From: Patagioenas fasciata
Lineage: Eukaryota > Chordata > Aves > Columbiformes > Columbidae
Direction: 5' to 3'
DNA: 64,000 bases
NCBI RefSeq assembly: GCF_037038585.1
Contig: NC_092524.1
Span: 42,108,001-42,172,000 of the forward strand
The notes under the pieces: model-generated
What the model was told of the DNA's origin: nothing
Database searches by the model: none
Seen by the model: only the letters and a program-made list of their open reading frames with translations
Program-made: the position numbers and the translations under genes
In this document: one piece after another, positions 28,601 to 40,824 of the stretch
How the letters are laid out: every line of letters begins with the position of its first letter
Position numbering within the stretch: the stretch's first letter is position 1

Positions 28601-29103
28601 CACCTCTTTCATGTGCACAACAGATTCACTGTCAGAAGAGGAAGGAGTTGGCAGGCTCATGAATAATGCGAAAGGAGGAGAGCAGCTGTTTAGTAACAAA
28701 ACCTTCTTAGCAGTGCCTTTCAACCACTTGCTGTACCATTTGACGTGGTACTCGTGAGAATGTGTGCACACGCGCATGTAACTGGAAAGGCAGGAATGCA
28801 GAAAAAATAAAATCACAGTGGAAACACTGACTGTTATATTAACAGGTAAATATGCCGTTTTTATAAGAGGAAATGTTTTAAGATTTTAACTACGAAAGAA
28901 CCACCCAAAAGAAACCTTTCCTCTGGTTCTTTTTAAACTTCTTTTTGCCAGCATAGCACGTCTACATGAGGGTCTCTGCCACTACTTCTGTTTCTGCAAC
29001 ACCCAGTCAGGTAAATCGTGGCTTCCAGACAGCTAATGGAAATTTTACCATTCATACCAACCAGACCAAAATTTTACCCTATGACTTTTCTCAGCTTTAC
29101 TAA
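22646..29103. other. Intergenic DNA with an A-rich simple repeat
   Basis: No exon or RNA gene was recognised. A CAAA/A-rich low-complexity tract lies at about 23,551-23,612, the complement of the TTTG repeats elsewhere. All open frames are under 100 codons and lack domains. Confidence 0.65.
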
Positions 29104-29160
29104 TACAAAACCAAACAAACATTCACAACAACAACAACAACAACAAACCCAACAAAAAAC
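29104..29160. repeat. CAA-type simple repeat
   Basis: Contains an uninterrupted (CAA)n run at about 29,123-29,147, flanked by CCAAACAAAC and CCCAACAAAAAA. It is a microsatellite. Confidence 0.9.
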
Positions 29161-29430
29161 CCCAATAATGCAATTGGAAAAGACAGTGTAAAAATTACCA
29201 AGGAAGAAACAGTGAGACTAAGAAAATTGCCAAGAAAATAATGCACCTGAAAAAAATGGCAAAGAATGACTTCCAAGCACCAAATGAGAAAAATGTCTAT
29301 GTTGTTCTTCACTGGAACAGTTCCCATAAATGTATATCCATGTAAGTTGTTCCTACTCAGTAGAGTAGTTCTGTTGACTGCAGTCTGTAAAGTCTATATA
29401 CAGAGAATGGGAAGAATAAGCTTGTTATCC

Positions 29431-29640
29431 TGGATTCATACCACTGAGCAAAAGGAGAAAACTGTATATCTGTTCAAGGCAATTAGCAACTATTATGAAA
29501 ATATGGCTGCACTGCATTCTTCACACAGGCTAAAGAGCTACATAAACTTTTGGTGAAAAAATAAAACATGAGTGCAAGAAAAACAGGTTTCTAGAGGATA
29601 CAGTCCATAGTTGTATTTGTGTGCTGTTGTCCAGGACTCC
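29431..29640 (+). repeat. Diverged unnamed repeat, copy A
   Basis: Aligns by eye with copy B at 30,106-30,290. Both open with TGGATTCATACCACTG, then share CTATTA.GAAA, GTTCTTCACAC/ATTCTTCACAC, TTTTGGTGAAAAAA/TTTCTGGTGAAAAAA, CATGAGTGCAAGAAA/CATGCACAAACAGTA, a TTYC.AGAGGA block, and end at TGTCCAGGACTC/TGCCCAGGATTC. The order is the same, with small indels. I do not recognise the family. It could be an old local duplication or two copies of an ancient transposable element. Confidence 0.65.
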
Positions 29641-30105
29641 AAAACACAGTCTTCATACCAAGGATTTAGCAATCCCAGGGTTTTGCCTTTTTTCTTCCAC
29701 ATTCGGGTAGGAATTACCTTAAAAAATGGAAGTGTACAACATAATGTCAAAAATTCTGTTACATTATTAAATTTACATTTGCATTTAAATGTGTTCAGAT
29801 GAATCCATTGACTCATTTTACAATGACAACAAAAGATCTTTTCCTGTTTATTGTAGGTGCATAATAATTTAGGCTTTTATTTGGCAACACCTTTTAAGAC
29901 ATGTTTGCTCAACTGACTATTTTAATGCATATGTGTTTTAATGTGTGATTTAGATGTAACGTATTTAGCATAGGAATATAGAACCCATTTCAGAGTCATA
30001 GCTCAGAATCCAGGTTTTAGGAGTAAATGTTCTTAATGTTTTGTTAACTTTCTATGAGCTCAAACAGGCTGAATTCTCCTAATGTAGTCTCATCTGGCTA
30101 CATAC

Positions 30106-30290
30106 TGGATTCATACCACTGGGCAACAGAACTGTGATTAACAGCTATTAGGAAAGTAACAGCTGTTTTGTGTTCTTCACACTGAAAAAAGAGGCACATA
30201 CATTTCTGGTGAAAAAAACAACAGAACACATGCACAAACAGTAGCTTTCCAGAGGACTTACTTTGTATGTTTGCCTTTGCCCAGGATTCT
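30106..30290 (+). repeat. Diverged unnamed repeat, copy B
   Basis: Partner of copy A, in the same orientation and about 670 bp downstream. It is about 25 bp shorter because of deletions between the opening TGGATTCATACCACTG and the middle block. It shows no poly-A tail, terminal inverted repeat or coding potential, so its class stays open. Confidence 0.65.
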
Positions 30291-33200
30291 GATACATATA
30301 CAAAAGAAAAGCCTGTTCAGCCCCTCCAATCTTTAATGCAAGGTCTGGTAACCCTTTCTGGTGCTTCTTTCCCACCTCTCCCTTTGAGTTCAGGAAGGGA
30401 GGACACAGGGACGTTCAGCCCTATAAGTGTAATTTGGCTTCAAAGTATTGCAGCCTACAATCAAATTCTTGGTAGTTGGTGAGTGGTCATTATTTCTATT
30501 AGTTTTGCTATTCAAGACAACTTCTAAATAAGTAAAATATCTTTACAAGGATAGTTTCAGTAATAGCAGTCAATATAATCAATAACGTGGTCATTTCATA
30601 ATTGTAATCTGTTGGTAAACTGGATGTCCTCCCTGCTCCTTCCCATAGAATTTGTTGCCTTTAAGCCTCCTCAGATGTTTGGAATTTGCAGGAAACTGCT
30701 CTTCTTCTGAGCCTAAAAAACTGCAGTCTCTGACAACTTTTTATTAAAGAAGGAAAGGTGTTTGCTTTTTAAGGAAGACTGCTTTGAAAAGCAATGCTCC
30801 ATACTATTTCTTTGGAAACTTGCTATTTTAGCATATTCTAACATCTCAACTGTTAGTATCTGCTACTACAACAACTTGGTTATTGCAATCACCTTGATAT
30901 GTTTGGAATTTGACCAGTAATATTGTAGTCAAATGAACTGATGTATTATTCATGCTTAGTTAGGTCAACTGAACACATTTCAGCCTTACCGTATTTGCAA
31001 TCATGTTGACTAGTGTCATAATATTTTCCATCACCTCTCCCGAGGCACATTTAGCACCTTTTTTTTCCCCCGTTTAGAAAAAGAAATTCTCAATTATAAC
31101 TGTGAAGCAAACAGGCAACTGAAATCCACCCATTTCCTAAAGCTCTGTTATCCCTGAGGCATCTGAAACAAAAACATATCAATACTAATTACTTAGCAGA
31201 AAGCAATCAAGAAAATCTTCTTACTCCCAACTCTCTCTTCTCCCCTTACTCCTGCAACCAGTGTGCCTCTAAACAGAAAAGCCTGAGTTGTCTGAAAGCA
31301 CACAGGGAGACACGATGATAGCAAAAGCAAGCCTCCTTTATGCCCTTGTCCCCAGGAGCCTTTCCTGGTATCTTCTCTTTGCAGCCCTTTTCTTGTTCAC
31401 CTGTGATAAGTGTAATCTCTTCTCAGCAGCTCCCAATGCTTCACTCACTGATTTCAACAAGCAAGCAAGCAACAGAGGAAGTGTTGTTCATAAAAATCTA
31501 TCCTCCTCCCCCCTCATCAAACTTGATGCCAGTACTGAAATGAGTGATAAGTCCACAGGAACTGATACCCAAACCTGTGTGGGTTTCGGCAGCAGCCTCT
31601 GTCGGCTGGAGAGGACGCTGCAGACACATCTGTAAAAAGCTCCCAGCCAGGGCTGTGGGTGCTGTGGCTGTCTGGGTGGCCTGCTGAAGTCAACATTTCT
31701 GTGAGGCCGGGCCAGAGCAGCCAGGGGTTTGAGCAGGAGTTAAAACTGGCTCATCACAAGTAAAACACCAAACTGAAACAACTGGCTATTTCCTTCTCTA
31801 TGTAGAGCTGAGCAGTAGGTCTCCCCTCAGTGTTCAGGTTTCTTAATATGTACATAAGTGCTAAACTTCTCCTGAAAGTGTTTTCTTTCTTTGTCTAAAC
31901 TAAAACAAGTAAGGTGTTTGGCTAATTTTCTTTGCCATTTAATTCTTAGAGGTAGAACTGGGTTCCATGTCTTCACACACTGTCTTGTATGTTCTGTTGG
32001 ATCTGTCTGGACTCCTGCGGGATTTTCCAGTCTCTGAGTCACTGGCTCCATGTTGGCAGAGTAGAACATTGATGACTTAGAAAAAAGCAAGGACTCAAGG
32101 CACAAAGAGCTGATTCTGTGAATCTGCTAGCTGTCATTCGTGTACTGGAGTGTAATACAGATGTTTTGATCCAACTTAAGTCATGGGACAACTTCTTTTG
32201 TATGGCAGATTCCAGTTTACTGCTCTTTCACCAGCAGTATTTACTGCTCTTTCACGGGCAGAATGTTTTGTGCCTTGCTCAGGAGTATAGGGGGACAGGA
32301 AAACGAGCTTTCTTGTACAACATGGTCTGCTCAAAGTCCACTTCAAAACTGCTTTTTTCTTTACCTCTACAAAGTGAGCATTTTTCTGGTAGTACATAGA
32401 AACAGGGTTATGCAGCAGCATGCTGGTCCACAGGAGTGATCGGGATGATAAGCATGTGGTGGTTGGCATCTATAAGAATACAAAAAAATCCATGACATAG
32501 GAGCAGAGGTACTGACCACGCTCAGTTCCTTTTCCCATGGTTTGCCTACACACTGCCCACTATTAGGCAATATCAACTAAAATAATGGATTTCGTGGCAA
32601 GAACAAAATAAATAAATGAAAAAAAAAAACCAACCAACAAAAAACCCTTTGGATGCTACCTGATTTTCTTACAGATGTGGAAAGAATGATGGTTGTGTTA
32701 CTCATACTTAATCAAACCATAGTGAAGCCACAGAATGAGAAAAAAGCACATCATTTTGTGAGTACACATAATCATAAACTTGACACAGAAATCATTAAAC
32801 GAAATTATGATTTTAGGAAATACTGTTGCCTACAGCCAACTCGTATAAAGCATTGCATTGACATATTCAAATATCTATTTACTTTTCAATTTTCAATAGA
32901 TAAAATGGCATTCTCCTGCACAAAAGGTCAATAAAAATGTGAGGGAAGTAAATCTTGCATAATTTATTTCAAAAATAATTGACTTCTAGAAATCCAAACA
33001 GTGATCTATGGCTAACTGATTGTTTATTAATAGCTTTTTGTATCTATGTGAAGAATCCTTAAGAGTACTACAGGGAAAAAATACTTGATTTTGCATAAGC
33101 CAGGCTCAGTACAATCACTGATTATGTTCCTGATGATTTTTTTTGAAATGGTAGATGATCCAACTTAATGAAAAATGGTGATCAATGTAGTATTAAATTT

Positions 33201-35303
33201 CAAAATTAATAAAAGATTTGTTTGAAAAAACACAACCCCAAGACATGAACCCCCAAACAAGAACAAGGGTCGAGATTAGGAGAAAGGTAAAGAAAGGGGA
33301 ATGTTCTACCTGCTATTTGTTTTGTCAGGTGTACTGTTGATCAGAAAATCAGTAATGCTGGTGAGTTTTCCCCTTAACACCATGGAACTATGCAGTGATG
33401 TGGGTCTCTTAGTAAGTGAATGCATTTATCTAAATGATTCCTATTAGAAACTGAACAGGTTTTCCTTAATAATTGGAGACAATGGTGTCAGTATTTACAC
33501 GTCTATTTTGCCTTCCTTTCCTGTATACAAATGCTTTTACATGCAATGCAATGAATTAACATGAGCGTAAATAGTAGAACAATTTCAAAGTGTGTGAAGC
33601 TTTTCTCACAGAGAAGGTGCTGTAGCATCGATTCTTAAACTTTATGCAAAACGGTGCCTTTTCTTTGAAGTGAGACAGACCTGGCAGTTCTGCTGTTTAA
33701 TGAGGGATGTTGAGGAAGCGGTCTGAAAAACAGCTTGTGGTACAATAATATGTGCAAATTTCATGTGCTACAACCAACAACAGCACATTGATTTTTGGTT
33801 CAGTACACTGGTAAGATCGCTGGCTTTGCACTTCCAAGTGGTGTAAAGAAAGCAGTGATAGAAGAGTGAAGGCAATTAGCAAAATGCTGTCCCCATGAAA
33901 AGCGTGTGCACTGCTGATCTGATTTCAGGTTTGAAATCCCCCAATTCCAGAAGCACGGGGAAATACAAACTTTTCTTTCATTTGGCCCTGCTTAATAAAA
34001 GAGACAGAAAGAGACTGGGAAATGGTGGATTGCTGCTGCTCCTCTTGTTTTCTTTTCCTAGGGCCCTGCTGTCCAAAAGGAACGACAAGCAAAGTATGCA
34101 TTCTTTGCCCACCTTGCGTAGGCTTCCAGGTATCTACAAGGTGCTTACTTTATTTGTGTATATAATCAGCCCTTGAAGTATGAGGGTGTTTGTAAGGGGA
34201 AATCTGCTACAGAAGAGGGCTCAAATAACAATAGTCACTATAAATAACAAATGCTGCACATCAGTAATTACTTTCTTCTGAGTTTCTCAAGGTTTACTGA
34301 AACATTTATCTGAAATTTCTTACTGTAAAATTAACAAAAGGCTAAACTAGCAAAATTATTATTCAATGTCATTATTTTTATGCTTTCTCTAAGTTATAAT
34401 GCTCCCTGTATTCTTATCAGAGAAAATAATTTTCAAAAGATTTCTTCTGATAAATACCCACAAATATTTCTGAATCATTTAAATAAAATCCCGTGTTAAA
34501 ATACTTTGATCAAGTTGTTTTCCTTTCTCTTATTGCTTCATTAGTGACATGAAATCTTTAAGATGCCCTATAGCTCTAACAAGGCATAAAACTACCTGTA
34601 TATCTACAGTTTTCTCATGGATTTGCAATTTTCTCCCCACTTTCTCAGTGAAACTTTATAAAATATGCATCTGAAATATCTCTACCCAATAGCTAACATT
34701 AAACTGCAAAGCTTATATATTTCATAGAGTCTATGAAAACCATTGTGTCATAAATCTGCTTATAACCCTGCTTGCTGGTTCACTGGCCATAATTCTTGAT
34801 TTTTTGTAGCTTTATCCAAAGTCAAAAGGTTTAATAAGCTCTGCAAAATCATAGCAAGCTGTGCACTGTAGCCTGCCAGAACTTTGCGTGCTTCCTGGAA
34901 GGTAATGAGCAAATGGAGTTTCTGCACGTCAGTTTCATCTTATTGCAGTGATCTGAAGTGAGGAAATCTGTATGAAAATAAATTTCTGACTTTACAGTCT
35001 TCTGCTATCATATTAATTTTTAGGGAAATACTTAGGGTCAGAGGAAGAAAAATGAGCTGATCTAATTCTACCTGGAAACCTGTTTGTGTGTCTACTGGGG
35101 ACCAACATCACAGGAAGCGACTTGTGCCAGTTGCCTTTCATCCATTTGCTGTGCCTTCTGGTGAAGAGGGTGCCCCCACCCCCTTGCAATGAATGGTGTT
35201 GCCATCTGCTCCTAACTGAAGCACTGCTCGCTGTCTTTGCGCACTTCAGGTTTGAGCTTGCTGGAAAAGGCTTCCTGCTTTTCACAAGCTCTTGTCCTGC
35301 TTC

Positions 35304-35337
<34 letters not shown>

Positions 35338-36230
35338 ACATCTATACCTACATAAGCTGACTCACTTTGCTGAGTTTTTGGTTTTTGGTTTTTTTTTTTT
35401 TACTCAAATCAGGATCAAAGTAGGTGATACAATCAATTCCTAAATGAGAGGTCTTCTACATGAAAGGTCTTCTACATGATGGAACATGAAAATTCATTAA
35501 CTGCTTAAGGTAATTAATACCTATGCAGAGTTTCAGAAGGATATAGATCTCACTCCTTCAACTTTCTGTTTTATTAAGCTGAGAAATCTCTAAAGATTTT
35601 TTTTCCATGTGAATATAATGTTTTGATTCCGGTAATGTCAAATACAGTTTTATTACCCCGGGGTATGTATTTTGAACGAAAGAAAAATACAAGAAACTCA
35701 AAATCAGGCAATCCAAATTAAAATTAAATTCTGAATTTAGTCTTCTTTAACTTTAGCTTTTTTTTTTTTTTCCCACAACTAGGATGTGACTGCAAAAACT
35801 CTTCAACAGGTGCTGCGATTGCAGTAGCAAATCATTTTACATCTCTTTAGCATGGACCTACCCAAGATGAATATTCCTAGAAATACTCTGCTGTAAGGTA
35901 GTGTCCACACAAGGGTGTTTGCTTAAATTTAACACAAAACGTTTAGCTAGTTAGAATTTTCTGAAAAATTCAAGTTTACAGGCAATGTGTCTTTATAAAG
36001 GATCTGAATTCTTTAACCTTTTAATTTCCCGATTTTCAGAAAAACTTAAAAACTTAAAACTTTAAGATGTGTATGCAATGTGTAAAATTGCACAGAAGAA
36101 CCATATTGCTACTAAATATTATGGTTACAATTAAAACACTCAAAACTTGGACTGTGCCAGAAATAAGGTTTCTAGTGAAATATTAATTTGTTCCTTTGTA
36201 TGTATGCATGAAAATGATCTTTGGTATTAA
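30291..36230. other. Intergenic DNA with short tandem duplications and T runs
   Basis: No gene recognised. It contains a 24-bp imperfect tandem duplication at 32216-32239 and 32240-32263 (units start TTTACTGCTCTTTCAC), a run of 27 T at 35307-35333, a T-rich tract at about 35,377-35,401, and a 16-bp tandem duplication at 35448-35463 and 35464-35479 (unit AGGTCTTCTACATGA plus one variable base). Confidence 0.65.
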
Positions 36231-36869
36231 ATGCTGTGTAGAATATACATTTTTGCACTCCTAGATATCAGGTGTATGTGCACGATGCCCATAGACACCC
36301 TGTACCCTGCAGTGGATAGAATAGATTGGGACCTACTTACTAGTTTTTGCTGTGCCCCATGCCCCACTTACCACTGCCTGTGGAACCACACTCCAGAGGC
36401 ACAGGTACAAATCCCCAGTCAGCCACTCCGCCACAGCATCACCACAGGAGCGTTTCATTGGCCTTAATTCACTGGCCGAGCTGAGAGAAGGAGAGGGATT
36501 TTACCTCCTGCCAGCCACCTGCAAAACGGTGGCATGTGGGGCTCAGGCTGCAAAGCGTGCATCGCACCTGGCTGCTTCATCTGACCCCTGAATTGCCCAG
36601 GCAGCTGGTGCAGGTCGCAAAGCCGTGTCCTACACCTCCCCCCAGGGGCAGATATCTGGAGGCCACAGAGTGGGCTCCACTGCCAGTCCTCACTTTTTTT
36701 AATGATGAAAAAAATGCAAAAAGTGCTGTGTTACACCGCTGAACCTGGGAAACACTGTGAAAAGTTACAGGCAGCCTGGCAAGAGAGGAGGTGTGGGGTC
36801 TGGGCTGCCCAATGCAGCATTTTGGCATCTTTTTAATTCCAACCCAGCCAACTGCCATTTACCTCCCTT
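36231..36869. other. GC-rising flank upstream of the promoter island
   Basis: GC content climbs toward the CpG island but CpGs remain sparse. Open frames here run into the island and are composition artefacts. On the minus strand a possible splice donor (GGAG/GTAAAT) reads at about 36,865-36,856. It would fit a divergent transcript from the island, but nothing else supports it. Confidence 0.4.
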
Positions 36870-37242
36870 GGAGGCACGGCTGCGGGCTGAGAGAGCAGGC
36901 TGGGCTGCAGCTGCCTCCGTGCCCTCCACGGAGCTGCCGCGCCGGCCAACAAGTCCCACGGCCGCCCGGGCGCCGTGCGGACGGCCACACCTCGCAGCCG
37001 CTGTCACGTACGAGCGCCGCGGAGTCCCGGCCCGCATCGCCGTCCCGGCCCGCATTGCCGTCCGCGACGGGACTAGAACCCCCGATCCACCGGCTCCCGG
37101 CGCTCTCCATGCGGCCACCGGGGCACGAGCAAGGCGCCCGGCGCGCGTGCCCGCGCGGGCCGGGGAGGGGAGGTGGAGCCGGCCGCGCGCGCCCTCCCAG
37201 GCTTCCCAGGGAATCCAGCGGCAGCAGGAAGAGGCGCTTCCC

Positions 37243-37254
37243 CGCGCACGCGCA
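37243..37254 (+). promoter_or_regulatory. NRF1 binding motif
   Basis: CGCGCACGCGCA matches the palindromic NRF1 consensus YGCGCAYGCGCR at every position. It lies some 100 bp upstream of the likely transcript start, a common placement in CpG-island promoters. Confidence 0.75.
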
Positions 37255-37319
37255 GCTGGCCGGGCGGGCGCGCGCTGAGCCGCGGCGGCGGGAGGGAGGG
37301 GGGAGGGGAGGGAAGCTGC

Positions 37320-37590
37320 TGAGGTAAAGTTAGGGGGAGAGAGAGACTCCGTCAGCCAAGCGAGAGCCGGGGAAGCTCGGCGGCCGCCATTACTGAGCCG
37401 AGAGCGCCGGGGAGGGAACGGAGAGGCGGGACGGGGCTGCGGCGGCCGGGAGCGCTCGGGAGCTGCGGGCCGAAAAGCCGAGAGAGCCCCGCGGGGAGGA
37501 CAAGCCGCCGGGGGCGCCGGCGTGGAGAGAGCGTCCCGGGAATGCTGCCGCTCCCGCCGCCGCCGAGGAGCCGGATCCCGACGGCGCGAG
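37320..37590 (+). other. ARHGAP5: ARHGAP5 non-coding exon 1 (5' end approximate)
   Basis: The 3' boundary is supported by a near-ideal donor: GCGCGAG followed by GTGAGG at 37591. The 5' end cannot be read from sequence. I placed it after the NRF1/GC-box cluster and before the YY1-like site. The exon is GC-rich. It holds one ATG at 37542 (G at -3, C at +4). If the exon is joined to 44530, that ATG opens a 23-codon uORF stopping at 44550-44552. There is no coding continuity into the main reading frame. Confidence 0.65.
37383..37390 (+). promoter_or_regulatory. YY1-like motif
   Basis: GCCGCCAT is the complement of the YY1 core ATGGCGGC. The following bases (TACT) depart from the full consensus. 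Downstream YY1 sites are typical just 3' of transcription starts in such promoters, so this is consistent with a start shortly before it. Confidence 0.45.
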
Positions 37591-39929
37591 GTGAGGGGAG
37601 GAATTCGGTCCCGTGGGACCTGGCCGGGCCCCGCGGCCCGGAGCGGGGCGGCCGGCGGAAGGGGAGCGGGGGGAGGAGGCGGCTGTAGCCCGGCGAGCTG
37701 GTGCGGCGGCCGCTGGCTGTAACCAGTTCAAGGGGCTGGGGCTGGCGTGGGGAGAGGGGAGCCGGGCCCCCCCGCCCCCGCGCTCGGCCCCCTCGGCACC
37801 TCCGCGGGAGGGAGGGGAGGTAGGAAGGGCAGGGAGCGCAGTGCCTGGTCCCAGACAGGTGATGAAGGCCTGAGCAATGGGAGGGTCTGAGCCTGCTGTA
37901 CGAGGCTGCCAGCTGGTCACGGCCCTCCAGGGAGGGAGGAAGGCAGGAAGGGGAGCTTCCCTGCTCCTCTCTTCTTCCTTCCTCATTCCCTTCTTCCCCC
38001 TACTCCCTTAACTGCCTCCCTCCTTCATTCCCACTGCCTTCCCCCCCACCTTTTCTCTTCTCCTTTCTCTGTACTTCTTTTCCTCCTCATCGCCCCCTTC
38101 GACTCGTTCTCGTCTATCTGTTCTTTTTCTTCTCTACTAAATTTGAACAGTTGTCAGTTCCTCTCCTCCTTCCTTTCACCTTCAAATATTGCTCGTTATT
38201 AAATTTGAGAAAACTTCGCTCTCCTAATGATGTGAGTGCATTTCTCCTTTTCCACCAGGTGGATTTTAAGGCTTTGAAACAGGGTAGCCAGTTGCAGTGT
38301 TGCAGCTTTCAAGCATTTTGAATCTCTTCAACCAGCATAACCTTTAGACTCTCTCTACCCAAGGAAAGCACCAGAGATATACAGATGTAATGCTACAGTG
38401 TTGTAAATATAGGGCATAAGGAGTATAAAACACTGTTTTAATTAAAAATAGAAGAAAGACCACTTATACAAGGAAGACATTCTTGTCACCTTCCCCCAGA
38501 ATCCACCCCACCCTTCCTCTGTACCCCCCTCTTGCCCTCTCCTGTATCACTTTTGATATCAGTGTGGAATATTTCCTTAATAAGTAGGAGGGAAACGTTT
38601 TTAATCTAGACCAAAATAGGCCTGTGGGGGTATGTGTGTATTCTTTAGGATAGTGTCATGCAGATAACTGAAGGATTTTTTTTTTTGCCTTAGCCAAGAT
38701 CTTTGACAGAAATGTAAAAACCACACTGCAGAGTAAAAACAGTGAAGAGAGAAGAGCATTTGCTGGTCAATTGGACATCCATTTTAAACCTGTGCACAGA
38801 AGCCAGTTACAGCATTGATACTTGTATACTCATTTCATAAATGAATGAGGAGTTAATAGGTGGCTTTTTCTTGTGCTGTCTTACCTTCCTGTGGTTCTTC
38901 AGTATGAGAGCTGTTTTCAGCAGTGACATCAGTGACCAGAGTTAAGTGCTTTCTCAAAGAACCTGTACATATTTAACATTTATAGTACATAGCTAAACAG
39001 AGCATAGTACAAATATTCATCCAGGTGCATTTTTGTAAGGGTTTATTTTCCTTCATGCTTTTTTGAAAAAAAGATTTTAAAGAAGTGCTAAAATTCTTAA
39101 AATTCTATTTACAGTACTCTACTGGAAAACTCAGTGCTGCTGAAGCTTGGGAAGCATGATGTAAATGCAGTAGTTTTTGAAAGAGTCTATAGGACTTAAA
39201 GTATCAGAAGTTGTTTAAGCATTTGTTACATTATCCTTAGCTTGTTTTAGTATAACAAGTTACTTTTAAGCTTGGAACATACTGAGCTTAAATAGTATGC
39301 ATTTTTTAAAGCATCCCTATATAAAGCAGCTGCCAGTGCTGTAAAAATGTAAATAATTGCAAGTAAATTCCTACCACTCCCTGGTGTTGGACTTTATTTT
39401 AGCTAAGGTGTTGCATGTGTAACATAATCCAATTAACTACTTTAAGCTCAGACTAAATTCTTTTAACATGCTATTTTTAGCACTAACAGAATGAAATACT
39501 GCACATGTTTTTGAGGTTAAAGATAAAATGTGCTTTCCTAAAGCCGTAGGTGTTTTTCCATGTGCAAACTTTGTAGGAAAGAAAAGCACTGATCGTAATA
39601 ATAGGTTGTTTTGTGTAAGTTTCTCCTTTGGGACTACTTGTTACTTGAGTAGATGGTGCAAAAATAGTTCCATTCTGTTTAATAAAGATATTAACAGGAT
39701 GCTGATGGTATCTTAAGACTTCCAAAAGTACTTTTTTAACAGAAGATATGTCCCATGTGCTGACATCTTTCAGGAATATGTTGCATAAAACTTCAAAACA
39801 CTCCCCATCACTACTTTTAGTAGGCTGATGCGTCCTCAAGATCCCAGGTCCAGGGCATCCTTCAGGGATGATACCCTGACCTTCGCTGGCAGAATGGGAG
39901 CTGCATCACCAGGTACTCAGCACTTGGCA

Positions 39930-40160
39930 CAACGGTGCCGATGAGCGGGCGGGAAGCAGCCGGGCCGCGCGGTACGGGTGTGTGGGGCGCGTCCTTGCCG
40001 GAGCTGCCCGGACCGCGGTTCTGCGCGGCGGGCGCTCACTCTGCGGCGGGCGCTGCGCGGCCGCGCTCCCGCCTGGCCGCTAGGGGGCTTCGCAGGCGTG
40101 CGGGGCGGGCGGGCCGGCCCGGCTGCTGCAGCCCGGCGCAGCTCCTCTCCATTTTAACTG
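39930..40160. promoter_or_regulatory. Secondary GC-rich/CpG island in intron 1
   Basis: About 230 bp dense in CpG, standing alone in AT-rich intron some 2.3 kb downstream of exon 1. It holds a strong CTCF motif at 40074-40088, several GGCGGG boxes and GCGC-rich blocks. The 86-codon plus-strand frame across it is a composition artefact. I saw no convincing splice donor on either strand, so an insulator or enhancer role fits at least as well as an alternative promoter. Confidence 0.7.
40074..40090 (+). promoter_or_regulatory. CTCF binding motif
   Basis: TGGCCGCTAGGGGGC followed by TT matches the known CTCF core TGGCCACYAGGGGGC at 14 of 15 positions, including the whole GGGGGC block. The single A-to-G change is a commonly tolerated position. 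The two bases after the core are less typical (consensus GC). The site is in plus orientation inside the intronic CpG island. Confidence 0.7.
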
Positions 40161-40824
40161 GGCGTGCGGGGGAAACAACGCAGCGTTGCACCTAAGCTTC
40201 CCGTTGGTTTTGAAGTACCTCCACCCTACTCGTAGCTACGAGAAAAAGTTTCGATTCAGGTAGTCCCAATAACACTGGGAATTCTGTATTAAGACTGTCA
40301 ATAATTCCACCACCACCACCCCCCTCCCCCGTATCTGTGTTATATCTAACTTAACTGGTGCACAATAATGCTCTTAATAGTTTCTTGGTTTCTTTTGTGT
40401 TTTTTTGCACCACCCCTCCCTGAGAATTTTTAGCTTAAAGGTCATTGTAAGTGACTGGAATATCCTTGGGTTTTTCCATCAGTTTTAAAGAGTACATTTA
40501 AGGGTATTATGTTTTATGGATTACTGTTTGAACCTTCTCATAATTTCTTTATATTTATGGATTTTGATGAAATATTTAAAGAAAAATGCATTAAAAAATC
40601 CTCACAGGAAAATCTGAAGCAATTATAGTGAAGTTATTTTGAATTTGAGCATTAACTGTGCTTTTCTAGTCACTAGCACCAATTGGAAGCTGATTCAATT
40701 AATCTGTAGCTAGTTCTGCACATTACATTTTCTGGTAAATTGGAGTTGTTTCTTTGACTTTGAGTTACAATTCCCACCTATTTTTGCAATTCTGCATCAG
40801 TTGACATACAAGTAACAGTTTTTT

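Larger units (their letters stand above)
36870..37830 (+). promoter_or_regulatory. ARHGAP5: CpG-island promoter of ARHGAP5
   Basis: A stretch of about 950 bp is very GC-rich and dense in CpG, unlike the CpG-depleted sequence on both sides. It contains a perfect NRF1 site (37243-37254), a GC box (GGGCGG at 37262-37267), GGGAGGGG-type KLF/Sp tracts at about 37,289-37,312 and a YY1-like GCCGCCAT at 37383-37390. There is no TATA box. An 18-bp tandem duplication lies at 37024-37059. This is the usual architecture of a broadly expressed vertebrate promoter. Its position upstream of the ARHGAP5 leader exons, and the strong donor at 37591, tie it to that gene. Confidence 0.85.

Noticed and set aside
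36757-37327. Overlapping plus-strand frames of 173-178 codons and a minus-strand frame of 117 codons
   Set aside because: They lie in the CpG island. Ala/Arg/Pro/Gly-rich translations in several frames at once are what stop-poor GC-rich DNA produces.
37390-37986. 198-codon minus-strand frame over exon 1
   Set aside because: Ala/Pro/Ser/Gly-rich artefact of the CpG island, antisense to the leader exon, with no domain.
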